Positions 7,103-16,105 of a stretch of 64,000 nucleotides of DNA are shown one piece after another. Source of the DNA: Actinophytocola sp044466355 (GTDB lineage: Bacteria > Actinomycetota > Actinomycetes > Mycobacteriales > Pseudonocardiaceae); contig NZ_JBITMQ010000022.1 of assembly GCF_044466355.1 (NCBI RefSeq), positions 51,012-115,011 of the forward strand, in the 5' to 3' direction. Under the pieces are notes generated by a model. It ran no database searches, was not told where the DNA came from, and saw only the letters and a program-made list of their open reading frames with translations. The translations under genes and the position numbers were made by a program. Positions within the stretch are counted from its first letter, which is position 1. The number at the start of each line of letters is the position of its first letter.

Positions 7103-9331
7103 CCGCAGGCTGTTCCCGACCACGAACACCGAGCTGAACGCCATTGCCGCGCCCGCGATCATCGGGTTGAGCAGTCCGGCCGCGGCCAGTGGGAGTGCTG
7201 CCACGTTGTAGCCGAACGCCCAGAACAGGTTGCCCTTGATCGTGGCGAGGGTGCGGCGGGACAACCGGATGGCGTCCACCGCGGCCCGCAGGTCGCCGCG
7301 GACCAGTGTCAGGTCGCTCGCCTCGATCGCGACGTCCGTGCCGGTGCCCATGGCCAGGCCCAGGTCGGCCTGCGCGAGCGCCGCCGCGTCGTTGACGCCG
7401 TCGCCGACCATCGCGACGACCTTGCCTTCCGACTGCAGCCGCTTGACGACGTCGACCTTGTCGGCGGGCAGGACCTCGGCGATCACCTCGTCGATGCCGA
7501 CCTCCGCCGCGACCGCACGGGCGGCGGCCTCGTTGTCGCCGGTCAGCAGCACCGGCGTCAACCCGAGCTTGCGCAGTCCCGCGATCGCCTCGGCCGAGGT
7601 GGGCTTGACCGTGTCCGCGACGACCAGCACGGCACGGGCCGCGCCGTCCCAGCCGACCGCCACCGCGGTCCCGCCCTGCCGCTCCGCCTCGGCCTTCGCC
7701 GCGGCCAGCTCCGGGGTGAGGTGCTGGGCCCAGTCCTCGAGCAACGCGGTCCGGCCGACGACCACCGCGTGGCCGTCGACGACGCCCTGGACGCCGAGGC
7801 CCTCCGAGTTGGTGAAGCCCTCGACCTCGGGCAGGTCGCCGACCTTGTCCTCGGCGGCGCGGGCGATGGCCGCGGCGATCGGGTGCTCCGACGCCTTCTC
7901 CAGCGCACCCGCCAGCCGCAGCACCTCGACGTCGTCGACGCCGTCCGCCACGTGCACGTCGACCAGCGACATCCGGCCGCTCGTGACGGTGCCGGTCTTG
8001 TCCAGCACGACCGTGTCGACGCGCCGCGTGGACTCCAGCACCTCGGGGCCCTTGATCAGGATGCCCAGCTGCGCACCCCGGCCCGTGCCGACCAGCAGCG
8101 CCGTCGGCGTGGCCAGCCCGAGCGCGCACGGGCAGGCGATGATCAGGACCGCGACGGCGGCGGTGAACGCGGCGGCGGGGGTCCCGCCCGCGCCGAGCCA
8201 GAACGCCAGCGTGCCGAGCGCGAGAGCGATCACGATCGGGACGAACACACCGGAGATCCGGTCGGCCAGGCGCTGGACCTGCGCCTTGCCCGTCTGCGCG
8301 TCCTCGACCAGCCTCGCCATCTGCGCGAGCTGGGTGTCCGCACCGATCTTCGTGGCACGCACGACCAGCCTGCCGCCCGCGTTCACCGTCGCGCCGACGA
8401 CCGTGTCGCCGGGGCCGACCTCGACCGGCACGGACTCGCCGGTCAGCATGCTCGCGTCGACCGCCGAGTTGCCGTCCTCGATGACACCGTCCGTGGCGAT
8501 CTTCTCGCCCGGGCGGACGACGAACCGGTCGCCCACCGTGAGCGACTCGATCGGGACGCGTTCCTCCCTGCCGTCCCGCAGCACCGCGACGTCCTTGGCG
8601 CCCAGTGAAAGCAGCGCCCGCAACGCGGAACCCGCGCGGCGCTTGGCGCGTGCCTCGAAGTACCGGCCCGCGAGGATGAACGTGGTCACCCCGGCGGCGA
8701 CCTCGAGGTAGATGTTGCCGTCCCCCGCCATCCGCTCGATGGTGAACTCGAACGGGTGCTTCATCCCGGGAATCCCGGCCGTGCCCCACAGCAGCGCGTA
8801 CAGCGTCCAGGCGAACGCGGCCAGCGTGCCCATCGAGATGAGCGTGTCCATGGTGGCCGCGCCGTGCCGTAGGTTCTGCCACGCCGCCCGGTGGAACGGC
8901 CACGCCGCCCAGGCGATCACCGGTGCGGCGAGCGTGAGCGAGATCCACTGCCAGTTCGTGAACTGGATGGCCGGGATCATCGCCATCGCGATCACCGGCA
9001 CCGACAGCAGCGTCGAGACGATCAGCCGCTGCCGCAACGGACGCGTCGGGTCCTCTTCGGACTCCTCTTCGGACCCTTCTGCGCCCTCGCGCCGCGGCGG
9101 CCGGGGCAGCTCGGCCGTGTAGCCCGCTGCCTCGACCTGGGCGACCAGCGTGCCGGCGTCGACGTCGTCGGGGAAGACGACCTTCGCCTTCTCCGTGGCG
9201 TAGTTGACCGTCGCGGTGACGCCGTCGAGCTTGTTGAGCTTGCGCTCGATCCGGTTCGCGCACGACGCGCAGGTCATGCCGCCGATGGCCAGTTCGATCT
9301 CGCGGTTCCGCTGTTGTGCTTCCGCGGTCAT
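7073..9331 (-). CDS. copA: Copper-translocating P1B-type ATPase
   Basis: This 752-residue heavy-metal P-type ATPase exports Cu(I). An N-terminal HMA domain carries GGMTCASCANRIE. It is followed by eight transmembrane helices including the metal-site CPCALGLATPTA, the phosphorylation motif DKTGTVTSG, the HP motif SEHPIAAAI and the hinge GDGVNDAAAL. All residues needed for activity are present. It is the last gene of the csoR-copZ-like-exported protein-copA operon (gap of 20 bases to the upstream gene), so it should be derepressed by CsoR when copper rises. Confidence 0.96.
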   Translation of the reverse strand: MTAEAQQRNREIELAIGGMTCASCANRIERKLNKLDGVTATVNYATEKAKVVFPDDVDAGTLVAQVEAAGYTAELPRPPRREGAEGSEEESEEDPTRPLRQRLIVSTLLSVPVIAMAMIPAIQFTNWQWISLTLAAPVIAWAAWPFHRAAWQNLRHGAATMDTLISMGTLAAFAWTLYALLWGTAGIPGMKHPFEFTIERMAGDGNIYLEVAAGVTTFILAGRYFEARAKRRAGSALRALLSLGAKDVAVLRDGREERVPIESLTVGDRFVVRPGEKIATDGVIEDGNSAVDASMLTGESVPVEVGPGDTVVGATVNAGGRLVVRATKIGADTQLAQMARLVEDAQTGKAQVQRLADRISGVFVPIVIALALGTLAFWLGAGGTPAAAFTAAVAVLIIACPCALGLATPTALLVGTGRGAQLGILIKGPEVLESTRRVDTVVLDKTGTVTSGRMSLVDVHVADGVDDVEVLRLAGALEKASEHPIAAAIARAAEDKVGDLPEVEGFTNSEGLGVQGVVDGHAVVVGRTALLEDWAQHLTPELAAAKAEAERQGGTAVAVGWDGAARAVLVVADTVKPTSAEAIAGLRKLGLTPVLLTGDNEAAARAVAAEVGIDEVIAEVLPADKVDVVKRLQSEGKVVAMVGDGVNDAAALAQADLGLAMGTGTDVAIEASDLTLVRGDLRAAVDAIRLSRRTLATIKGNLFWAFGYNVAALPLAAAGLLNPMIAGAAMAFSSVFVVGNSLRLRAFRSTIA

Positions 9332-9351
9332 GGTGTGCCTCCTTCGCGAGA

Positions 9352-10332
9352 TCAGTTGTGGCCGTGACCGTCGTCGGCGTGGCCCGCGCTCTCTTCGGGA
9401 GCGGGGGCGGGCGACGGTCGCGGCAGTGCGTGGCCGTCGGTGGCGAGGGTGAACTCCGCGGTGCGGACCGTGTTCCCGTGCTGGAAGTCCAGGAACAGCC
9501 GGTACGCGCCCGCGGACGGGACCTCCGCGTAGAACGTCACCGTCGGGCCGGGCTCGGTCCTGCCGTCGCCGGGTTCGCCGTCCGGGTGGACGTGCAGGTA
9601 GGCGAGGTCACCGCCGCGCAACGCCACGAGGTGCCCGTAGGCGCCGAGGTAGGGCTGCAGGTCGGTGACGGGCTTGCCGTCCTTGCTGACGGTCAGCGTG
9701 AGCTCCGCGGTCGCGCCCGGCACGAGCTCGCCGTCCAGCTTCACCTCGTAACCGTCCACGGTGGACACCCGGGACCCGGCGTAGGTCTCCGGCTGGAAGT
9801 CGCCCGGCACCGCAAGGTCCACGCCGAGCGTCGTCGCCTCGGCACCGGTCGGGGCGAAGTCGGCGAAGGCGCGGTAGCTGCCCGGGTCGTCGAGCGTGAG
9901 CGGGACCGACCAGGTGCCGTCCGCGCTCATCTCCGGGTGCACATGCTGGAACCCGGCCGTGTCCCGGCGCACCACGATCAGGTGCATCCGCTTCTCGTGC
10001 TCGACGTCGAACCGGGTCACCGGCTTGCCGTCCGGACCGGTGATGCGGAACGAGAAGTCGTTCGCCCCGGGGTGCAGCGTCGCGCTGGTGGGTGTGAGCG
10101 TGTAACCGCCCCGCGACGACGCGAGCCCGGCGGGGAGCGCCGACGACGCTGCCTCGGCGGCCTGCCCCGTCTCCGCGACAGTGCCGCTGTGTGTGTCCCC
10201 GTGGCCGGCGTCCTTGGCGGGCGCGGCGGTCTTCTCGTCGAGGGGACCGACAGCGGAGCCGATCGCCCAGGCGCCACCGGCGACCAGAACGAGCGCTACA
10301 CCGTAGGCGGAGAGCTTTCCCGCAGTGTTCAT
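9352..10332 (-). CDS. Exported His-rich protein of the copper operon
   Basis: The 326-residue protein has an N-terminal membrane segment or uncleaved signal (YGVALVLVAGGAWAIGSAV), a His/Asp-containing linker, and two related beta domains marked by HLIVVRRDTAGFQHVHPEM and HLVALRGGDLAYLHVHPDG. The C-terminus ends in a His tail (GHADDGHGHN). The paired HVHP motifs and His tail suggest extracytoplasmic metal binding. Proteins of this build are common in actinobacterial copper operons, but I know no established function. It is the third gene of the csoR operon. Confidence 0.75.
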   Translation of the reverse strand: MNTAGKLSAYGVALVLVAGGAWAIGSAVGPLDEKTAAPAKDAGHGDTHSGTVAETGQAAEAASSALPAGLASSRGGYTLTPTSATLHPGANDFSFRITGPDGKPVTRFDVEHEKRMHLIVVRRDTAGFQHVHPEMSADGTWSVPLTLDDPGSYRAFADFAPTGAEATTLGVDLAVPGDFQPETYAGSRVSTVDGYEVKLDGELVPGATAELTLTVSKDGKPVTDLQPYLGAYGHLVALRGGDLAYLHVHPDGEPGDGRTEPGPTVTFYAEVPSAGAYRLFLDFQHGNTVRTAEFTLATDGHALPRPSPAPAPEESAGHADDGHGHN

Positions 10333-10361
10333 GACAGATCCTTGTGGTTTGTGCTCCCGCG

Positions 10362-10568
10362 CTACGCGGTGAGCTGGTATCCGGCCTCTTCGACGGCGGC
10401 GCGCACCTGCGCCACGCCGACCTCCTCGTCACTGGCGACCGTCACGGCCCCGGTGGACAGGTCCACCGACACGCCGGTCACCCCGTCGAGCGCGCTGACC
10501 TCCTCGGTCACCGACCGCACGCAGTGGTCACAGGTCATGCCGGTCACGGTGTAGGTGGTCTCGGTCAT
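10362..10568 (-). CDS. copZ: CopZ-like copper chaperone (HMA domain)
   Basis: A single heavy-metal-associated domain of 68 residues with the metal motif GMTCDHC near the N-terminus and the usual babbab fold pattern ending EEAGYQLTA. It probably delivers Cu(I) to CopA or to CsoR in the cytoplasm. The ATG at 10568 has AAAGGGA 7 bases upstream; a GTG immediately before it (10571) is possible. It sits between csoR (23-base gap) and the exported His-rich protein. Confidence 0.92.
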   Translation of the reverse strand: MTETTYTVTGMTCDHCVRSVTEEVSALDGVTGVSVDLSTGAVTVASDEEVGVAQVRAAVEEAGYQLTA

Positions 10569-10591
10569 CACGGATTCCCTTTCTCTGTGTT

Positions 10592-10873
10592 TCAGGAACG
10601 GACCAGGCGGGCGATCGCGTCGGTCGCCTCGCGCACCTTCGCGTCCGCGGTGTCGCCGCCCTCGGCGACCGCCTCCGCCACGCAGTGCTTGAGGTGTTCG
10701 TCGAGCAGGCCCAGGGACACCGCCTGCAGAGCCTTGGTGGCGGCCGAGATCTGCGTGAGGACGTCGATGCAGTACTCGTCGTTCTCGACCATCCGCTGCA
10801 GGCCGCGGATCTGACCCTCGACCCGGCGCAGCCGCGTGAGGTAGCCGTCCCGGTCGCTGCTGTATCCCCGCAT
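10592..10873 (-). CDS. csoR: Copper-sensing repressor CsoR
   Basis: A 93-residue DUF156/CsoR-family all-helical repressor. The Cu(I) ligands are visible as Cys in NDEYCIDV and the His-x-x-x-Cys pair HLKHC. RRVEGQIRGLQRMV is the typical family segment. ATG 10873 was chosen because GAGGAGAAGG lies at ideal spacing; the frame stays open 18 codons further but that part overlaps the operator. It is the first gene of the copper operon and is autoregulated if the palindromes just upstream are its sites. Confidence 0.95.
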   Translation of the reverse strand: MRGYSSDRDGYLTRLRRVEGQIRGLQRMVENDEYCIDVLTQISAATKALQAVSLGLLDEHLKHCVAEAVAEGGDTADAKVREATDAIARLVRS

Positions 10874-10893
10874 GTCCTTCTCCTCGGCCCGTG

Positions 10894-10910
10894 ATACCCC
10901 CGCCGGGTAT
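10894..10910. promoter_or_regulatory. csoR: CsoR-type operator 1
   Basis: ATACCCCCGCCGGGTAT is an inverted repeat of the ATACCC/GGGTAT class bound by CsoR/RicR-family repressors. It lies 20 bases upstream of the csoR start, in a position to block transcription of the csoR-copA operon. Binding by this CsoR is inferred. Confidence 0.75.
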
Positions 10911-10926
10911 CTCGTTGCCACGAACA

Positions 10927-10944
10927 TATACCCATAGGGGGTAT
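10927..10944. promoter_or_regulatory. csoR: CsoR-type operator 2
   Basis: TATACCCATAGGGGGTAT is a second ATACCC-GGGTAT inverted repeat, 16 bases from the first, in the region between the divergent csoR and DHA2 transporter genes. Two adjacent sites are consistent with a cooperative CsoR operator. Confidence 0.75.
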
Positions 10945-11032
10945 GCGCGTCAAGCCTCTCCCGGAGAGACGCAGGTCACGACGGAACACCCTTGGTAGGC
11001 CGCGCACGGCGGCGTACCGTCCCGTCGCACAG

Positions 11033-11049
11033 ATACCCCCTACCCGTAT
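11033..11049. promoter_or_regulatory. CsoR-like half-operator before the DHA2 transporter
   Basis: ATACCCCCTACCCGTAT carries a perfect left half (ATACCCCC) but a degenerate right half. It ends 9 bases before the ATG at 11059 and so overlaps the ribosome site or 5' leader. If CsoR binds here, the transporter gene joins the copper regulon. Confidence 0.5.
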
Positions 11050-11058
11050 GGAGTAGTC

Positions 11059-12474
11059 ATGGAACCGAGGGATTCCCGGCGGTGGTGGGCGCTCGCGCTG
11101 ATCGCGGCCGCGCAGTTCATGGTCATCATGGACACCTCGATCATCGGCGTCGCCCTACCGCGCATCCAGGCCGAGCTGGGCTTCTCGCAGGAAAACCTGT
11201 CCTGGGTGTTCAACGCCTACGTCATCGCGTTCGGCGGGCTGCTGCTGCTCGGCGGCAGGCTCTCGGACCTGCTCGGCGCCAAGCGCGTCTTCGCGTCCGG
11301 CTGGGTGGTGCTGCTGGCGGGCTCCGCCGTCGCGGGCGCCGCGGGCACGGTCTGGGTCGAGCTGACCGGACGGGCGCTGCAGGGCGTGGGCGCCGCGCTG
11401 ATCGCCCCGTCGGCACTGACCCTGTTGATGATGCTGTTCGGCGGCACCCCGAAGGAGCTGACCAAGGCACTGGCCCTCTACGGGGCGGCCGCGCCCGCGG
11501 GCGGCACCGCCGGCGTGTTTCTCGGCGGCGTGATCACCGAGTACATCAGCTGGCCGTGGGTGTTCTACATCAACATCCCGATCGCCCTGATCGTCCTGGC
11601 CGCCGTCCCGGCGCTGATGCCCGGCGGCGCGGGGCAGCGCGGCTCCACCGACCTGCTCGGCGCGTTGACGGTGACCGCGGGCCTCGCCGCGGCCGTGTTC
11701 GCGATCGTGCGGGCGCCCGAGGTCGGTTGGGGCTCGACGGCCACCGTCGTCGGCCTGGTCGTCGCGGTCGTGCTGCTGGCCGCGTTCGTCGCTCTGCAGG
11801 CCCGGCGCCGCACCCCGCTCGTGCGGCTCGGCATCTTCCGCACCCCGGACCTGGCCGCGGCGAACCTCGCGCAACTGCTCCTGGGCGCGGCGTGGATCCC
11901 GATGTGGTTCTTCCTCAACCTGTACCTGCAGCAGGTGCTCGGCCTCGGCGCGTTCGCGAGCGGCTCGGCGCTGCTGCCGATGACCACCGTCATCATGCTG
12001 ATCATGATCGTGGTCGCGCCGCGGCTCGCCGCCCGCTTCGGCACGAAGGCCATGGTCGTCGCCGGGCTCGCCGTGCTCGCGGTCGGCCTGGGCTGGCTGT
12101 CGTTCGTCCGCCCGGCAGGCTCGTTCTGGATCGACGTGCTCCCGGCCTCGCTCGTCACCGCCGCCGGGATGGCACTCGCGTTCATCCCGTCACTGGGCAC
12201 GGCGATCTCCAGCGCACGCCCGGAGGAAGGCGGCCTGGCCTCGGGCATCGTCAACACCAGCTACCAGGTCGGCTCCGCACTCGGCCTCGCCGCGATGACC
12301 GCCGTGGCCAGCGCACTTGGCGCCGGCCAGACCGAGGACACCGCACTGCTGACCGACGGCCTGTCCTCGGCGTTCGTGGGCGCCGCGGTCATCGCCGTCG
12401 CCGGCGCGGTGCTGGCAGGCGTGACCCTGCGCGGACGACGGGTCCGCGAGACCGCCGCCGCCGCGGCCGTGTGA
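11059..12474 (+). CDS. DHA2-type MFS efflux transporter
   Basis: A 471-residue polytopic drug:proton antiporter-type permease. TM1 carries the family motif AAAQFMVIMDTSIIGVALP, and GGRLSDLLGAKRVF is the cytoplasmic loop 2-3 motif A. The length and hydrophobic pattern fit 14 transmembrane helices. It is divergent from csoR, with CsoR-like palindromes in between, and is followed after 12 bases by an AhpD-like gene. Export of a drug or copper-stress metabolite is possible; the substrate cannot be read from sequence. Confidence 0.9.
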   Translation: MEPRDSRRWWALALIAAAQFMVIMDTSIIGVALPRIQAELGFSQENLSWVFNAYVIAFGGLLLLGGRLSDLLGAKRVFASGWVVLLAGSAVAGAAGTVWVELTGRALQGVGAALIAPSALTLLMMLFGGTPKELTKALALYGAAAPAGGTAGVFLGGVITEYISWPWVFYINIPIALIVLAAVPALMPGGAGQRGSTDLLGALTVTAGLAAAVFAIVRAPEVGWGSTATVVGLVVAVVLLAAFVALQARRRTPLVRLGIFRTPDLAAANLAQLLLGAAWIPMWFFLNLYLQQVLGLGAFASGSALLPMTTVIMLIMIVVAPRLAARFGTKAMVVAGLAVLAVGLGWLSFVRPAGSFWIDVLPASLVTAAGMALAFIPSLGTAISSARPEEGGLASGIVNTSYQVGSALGLAAMTAVASALGAGQTEDTALLTDGLSSAFVGAAVIAVAGAVLAGVTLRGRRVRETAAAAAV

Positions 12475-12486
12475 GAAGGAGGAACG

Positions 12487-13008
12487 ATGCGCGCCATCGC
12501 GCCACTCACCCCGGAAGAAGCGCCCGAGAAGTCGCGGGAACTGCTCGAGGGGATCATCGGCAGGCACGGTTCGGCCGGGGACATGGTCGCGACCATGGCT
12601 CACTCCCCCGCACTCCTGCAGGGATACCTCGACTTCTCCCGCGCGCTGAAGCGGGTGAAACTGCCCCGGCAACTCAGCGAGAAGGTCTCGATCGCGGCCC
12701 AGGGCTGGATCGGTTGCGGCACGTGCATGGCGGCACACACCGCCGCCGCGCGGGCCGCGGGACTGAGCGACACCGACATCGCGCTGGCACGCGAGGCCAC
12801 GGCCACCGATCCCCGGGAGGCGGCTCTGCTCACCTTCGCGGTGCGTGTCCTCGCCGAACCCGCGTCGATCACCACCGACGACGTCACGGAACTGCGCGGC
12901 CACGGCTTCCCCGACCGCACGATCGCCGATGTCGTCGGCCTGGTGTCGCTCAACCTGCTCACCGGTTCGTTCAACCTCGTCGCGGGCATCACGCCGGACG
13001 AGGACTGA
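12487..13008 (+). CDS. AhpD-like carboxymuconolactone decarboxylase-family protein
   Basis: A 173-residue all-helical protein of the CMD/AhpD superfamily. The redox motif is GCGTCMAAH (C-x-x-C with the following His), as in AhpD-like disulfide reductases. A peroxidase or disulfide-exchange role is likely rather than true decarboxylation. The ribosome site is AGAAGGAGG before ATG 12487. It is co-transcribed with the DHA2 transporter (12-base gap), so an oxidative or copper-stress context fits. A hairpin terminator follows. Confidence 0.85.
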   Translation: MRAIAPLTPEEAPEKSRELLEGIIGRHGSAGDMVATMAHSPALLQGYLDFSRALKRVKLPRQLSEKVSIAAQGWIGCGTCMAAHTAAARAAGLSDTDIALAREATATDPREAALLTFAVRVLAEPASITTDDVTELRGHGFPDRTIADVVGLVSLNLLTGSFNLVAGITPDED

Positions 13009-13052
13009 GAACCACCGGCCGTCCGGCACCGCCGGCGGCTCGACCGGTCCGG

Positions 13053-13089
13053 AGAGGGTGGGATCCGCGGATGCCGGATCCCACCCTCT
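13053..13089. terminator. Hairpin terminator between convergent genes
   Basis: A perfect 14-bp stem, AGAGGGTGGGATCC (13053-13066) with its complement at 13076-13089, closes a 9-base loop. No U tract follows, as is common in high-GC actinomycetes. It lies between the 3' ends of the AhpD-like gene and the minus-strand TPR gene. Confidence 0.7.
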
Positions 13090-13160
13090 GGGCGGTCCCG
13101 CTCGGTCACCGGCCGACCGGGTCCATCAACACGTGCGGCAACGGACCGAAGGACCCTTCG

Positions 13161-14894
13161 TCACACCGGTTCCATGGCGGACACGAAGATCCGGGCGAGT
13201 CTCCCGGTCTCCCACTGCAGGCCGAGGCGGTGCTCCGCGAGGTCGTAGTTGACGGTGACCTCGCCGGTGGCGCCGTTCTCCCAGCTGTTGTGCACGCGGG
13301 CGCCGTGCGCACGCACGTAGCCGTCGACGGGGCCGCGTTGCCCGTCGAGGTCGAGCCCGGCGATCACGCCGTCGGCGCTCGGGCAGCGCGCGACGTCGAC
13401 GGTGACCTTCTTCACCAGCCCGTCGAGCAACGCGATGTCGACGCCGTCGGGGCTGGGGACCACCGGGTCCAGCACACTCTGCCGGACGGTCGAGCCGGGG
13501 AAGCGCCCACGCAGTTCCGCGTAGGCCGCGGAGCCCTCGGACTCGCCCAGAGCGGCGCACATCGTCGCGATGACGCCGGTCAGCGACGTCCCGGGGACCG
13601 CGGGCAGGTCGGTCGGGACATCCTCGGGCTTCCGAGATGCCGGTCGCGGGTCGTGGCCGCCGAACTCGGCCACCCGGTCCCAGATCCAGTCCGCCATCGA
13701 CGTGGCGACGGGCTCGTCGGGATGACCGGGCAGGCGCTTGACGAGCGCCCCGAACGCGACGGCGACCAGGTAGGCACCGGCGTCGTCGGTCATCACCTGT
13801 TCCCAGATCTCGTTCTCGGGCCAGTCGGGGTGCGCTGCCCGGTCGGCCTCGATCTCGGCGTCCATGGCGATGATCTCGTCCGCTGACATCAGGCGGAACG
13901 GCTCGGCCAGCCCCCAGACGGCACCGGAGCCGGGCTGCTGGCCGTCGTGCCAGGTCACCATGTCCTCCGCGACCATGGCGCCGACCTTGTCGCGCCCGCT
14001 CTCAGCGTGGGGCGCGGCTCCCGGTCGCAGGGTGGCGCGCACCTCGGCCGGCAGCACGGCGTCCAGTGCCGCCAGCGCGGAAGGCAGGTCGATGCCGAGC
14101 TTCTGGTCGCGGATCTGCCGCCACGACATCTCCATCACGCCGGTGTCTCGGATGTCCTCCAGGGTGATGTCGTCGCCGCTCGCCTTCTCGACGATCCGCA
14201 GCATCGCCCGAGCGGTCCCCACCAGGCTCTGGAGCAGGTCGTCGGTCGGGTCCTCGCGCAGCAGCCGCAGACCGAGCTGTTCGGCGTCGTCGAACCGGTA
14301 CTGCGCCAGGTAGGCGAACCCGAGCAGCATGGCGACCCAGGAGTCCGCCGCGTTGGTCCGGATGGCCTCCTCGGCCGCGGGCGCGAACCGTTCGGGTGGT
14401 GCGAGGCTCTCCAGCAGGTACTCCGCACGTTTCCCGAGCGCTCGGGGGAGGTCGTCCGGCGCGGTCCGCGAGCACAGTGCCACCGCGTCGTCGAGCTGCC
14501 GCCACCCGGCCTCGTGCTCCCCGGCGCGTGCCTGGACCTGGCCCAGTCGCATCCAGTCGTCCCAGTCCTCCTGGTCCTCGGCCAGCACGGCGTGCGCCCA
14601 CCGCAGCGCCTCGGCATGGTTGTTCTCCGCGGATTCCAGATGCCGGAGCGCACGAGCCGCCATGGTGAACCACCCGTCGCGGCGACCGGCGACCTGGAGG
14701 AACAGCCGTCGTGCCTCGGCCATCTCGCCGCACGCCTGACGGTGGTTGCCGAGCGCCATCAGCGCGCTGTTGCGCCCCGGCTGGGCCGCGAGCACCCGCA
14801 ACGCCAGCTCGGCGACCCTGGGATGGGTCGGCTGTGCCGCGAGGAGCTCCCAGGCCACGTCCAGGTCCCGCGCCACGGCATCGCTGTCGCTCAT
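13161..14894 (-). CDS. TPR-type repeat protein of an AAA+/SseB/beta-propeller operon
   Basis: A 577-residue soluble protein. Residues about 1-230 are helical-pair repeats of the TPR kind (for example ALGNHRQACGEMAEARRLFL and LGFAYLAQYRFDDAEQL). The middle and C-terminal parts are acidic and not recognised; a beta-rich end contains NSWENGATGEVTVNYDLAEH. ATG 14894 overlaps the stop of the AAA+ gene upstream (ATGA), so the two are translationally coupled and probably act together, with the TPR part as a likely adaptor for the ATPase (inference). No signal peptide or membrane segment is seen. Confidence 0.7.
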   Translation of the reverse strand: MSDSDAVARDLDVAWELLAAQPTHPRVAELALRVLAAQPGRNSALMALGNHRQACGEMAEARRLFLQVAGRRDGWFTMAARALRHLESAENNHAEALRWAHAVLAEDQEDWDDWMRLGQVQARAGEHEAGWRQLDDAVALCSRTAPDDLPRALGKRAEYLLESLAPPERFAPAAEEAIRTNAADSWVAMLLGFAYLAQYRFDDAEQLGLRLLREDPTDDLLQSLVGTARAMLRIVEKASGDDITLEDIRDTGVMEMSWRQIRDQKLGIDLPSALAALDAVLPAEVRATLRPGAAPHAESGRDKVGAMVAEDMVTWHDGQQPGSGAVWGLAEPFRLMSADEIIAMDAEIEADRAAHPDWPENEIWEQVMTDDAGAYLVAVAFGALVKRLPGHPDEPVATSMADWIWDRVAEFGGHDPRPASRKPEDVPTDLPAVPGTSLTGVIATMCAALGESEGSAAYAELRGRFPGSTVRQSVLDPVVPSPDGVDIALLDGLVKKVTVDVARCPSADGVIAGLDLDGQRGPVDGYVRAHGARVHNSWENGATGEVTVNYDLAEHRLGLQWETGRLARIFVSAMEPV

Positions 14895-16105
14895 CGCATG
14901 CCTCGCTTGACCCGGTACGCCCGGAGCTGGTCGAAGGTGCCGTCGTCCACGCCGTACTCCAATACCGGCGCCACCTGGTCGAACCAGGACATCGTGGACG
15001 GGGTGATGCCGCCGACCGCGGCCAGCACCGCGTCTGTGGTGACCGGCACCAGCGCACCGCTTTCCATCGACTCGGCCATCGCCTGCTGCAGCACGGTGGT
15101 CGTCAGGTGGCTGAGGTCGGCGCCGGAGAACCCCTCGGTCGCCGCCGCGACCGCCACGACGTCGACGTCGTCGGCGGGCTTGCCGGCCAGCGCGCCCGCC
15201 ACGATCGCCGCCCTGGCGACCGCGTCCGGCGGCAGCACCAGCACCGTCTTGTCGATCCGGCCCGGCCGGCGCAGCGCGGCGTCGATGTCCCACGGCCGGT
15301 TCGTCGCGGCCAGGAAGTAGACCCCGTCGTTGGCGCTGTCCACGCCGTCGAGCTCCTCCAGCAGCTGGGTGACGAGCATCCGCATCGCCTGCGACCCGCC
15401 GCCGCCGGAGGTGCGCCGTCCGCCGAGCGCGTCGAACTCGTCGAAGAAGATCACGCACGGCGCTGCCGCACGTGCGTGGCGGAACACGCTCTGGATCGCC
15501 TTCTCGCTCTCCCCGATCCACTTGCTGAGCAGGTCCGCGAGCGTCACGTGGATGAACGACGCGCCGAGGTCGCCCGCGATCGCCTTGGCGATGAACGTCT
15601 TGCCGCAACCGGGTGGGCCGTACATCAGCAGCGACCCGCCCGGCTTCTGCCCGAACGCCGCCGCCAGCTCGGGATTGCGCAGCGGAGCCAGGAACGCGGT
15701 GTCCAGGTGCCGCTTGACCTCGGCGAGCCCCGCGACGTCGGCGAGCGTCACCGCCGGACGCTCGGCGTCCCACAGCGACGCGGACGCGCCGCCGACCTGA
15801 AGGTCCCGGTCGGCCGGAGCCGGCACCGGTACCGGCGGCGGTGCGGGCCGTGGCGGGGGCGCGGGCTCGGCGGGCGGCGGGTTCGAGGTGCGCAACCGCG
15901 CGGCCATCAGCCGGGCACGCAGCAGACGGATCCGCGCCTGCTCACCGCCGAAGGCCTCGAACGCGTCCAGTTCGGCGGCGGCGCGGACCAGGTCCTGCTC
16001 CAGCAGCAGCGTGACGAAGTCCTCGCGCAACGCCAGGTTGCCGGGGTCGGCCGCCACCTCACGTGCGATCACCTCGACGAAGTCGTCGCCTGCGTCGGCG
16101 TTCAC
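14891..16105 (-). CDS. AAA+ ATPase (classic CDC48/FtsH-type module)
   Basis: A 404-residue protein. Residues about 1-110 are helical with a proline-rich linker. The AAA+ module then shows Walker A GPPGCGKT, Walker B VIFFDEFDAL, sensor-1 AATNRPWDID and the arginine-finger region RRPGRID. GTG 16105 is the start because it overlaps the stop of the SseB-like gene (GTGA). AAA+ ATPases of this class are the Pvc15/Afp15 component of contractile injection systems, and none is encoded in the CIS operon at 25.8-40.4 kb. Whether this one serves the CIS or only its own operon cannot be decided here. Confidence 0.88.
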   Translation of the reverse strand: MNADAGDDFVEVIAREVAADPGNLALREDFVTLLLEQDLVRAAAELDAFEAFGGEQARIRLLRARLMAARLRTSNPPPAEPAPPPRPAPPPVPVPAPADRDLQVGGASASLWDAERPAVTLADVAGLAEVKRHLDTAFLAPLRNPELAAAFGQKPGGSLLMYGPPGCGKTFIAKAIAGDLGASFIHVTLADLLSKWIGESEKAIQSVFRHARAAAPCVIFFDEFDALGGRRTSGGGGSQAMRMLVTQLLEELDGVDSANDGVYFLAATNRPWDIDAALRRPGRIDKTVLVLPPDAVARAAIVAGALAGKPADDVDVVAVAAATEGFSGADLSHLTTTVLQQAMAESMESGALVPVTTDAVLAAVGGITPSTMSWFDQVAPVLEYGVDDGTFDQLRAYRVKRGMR

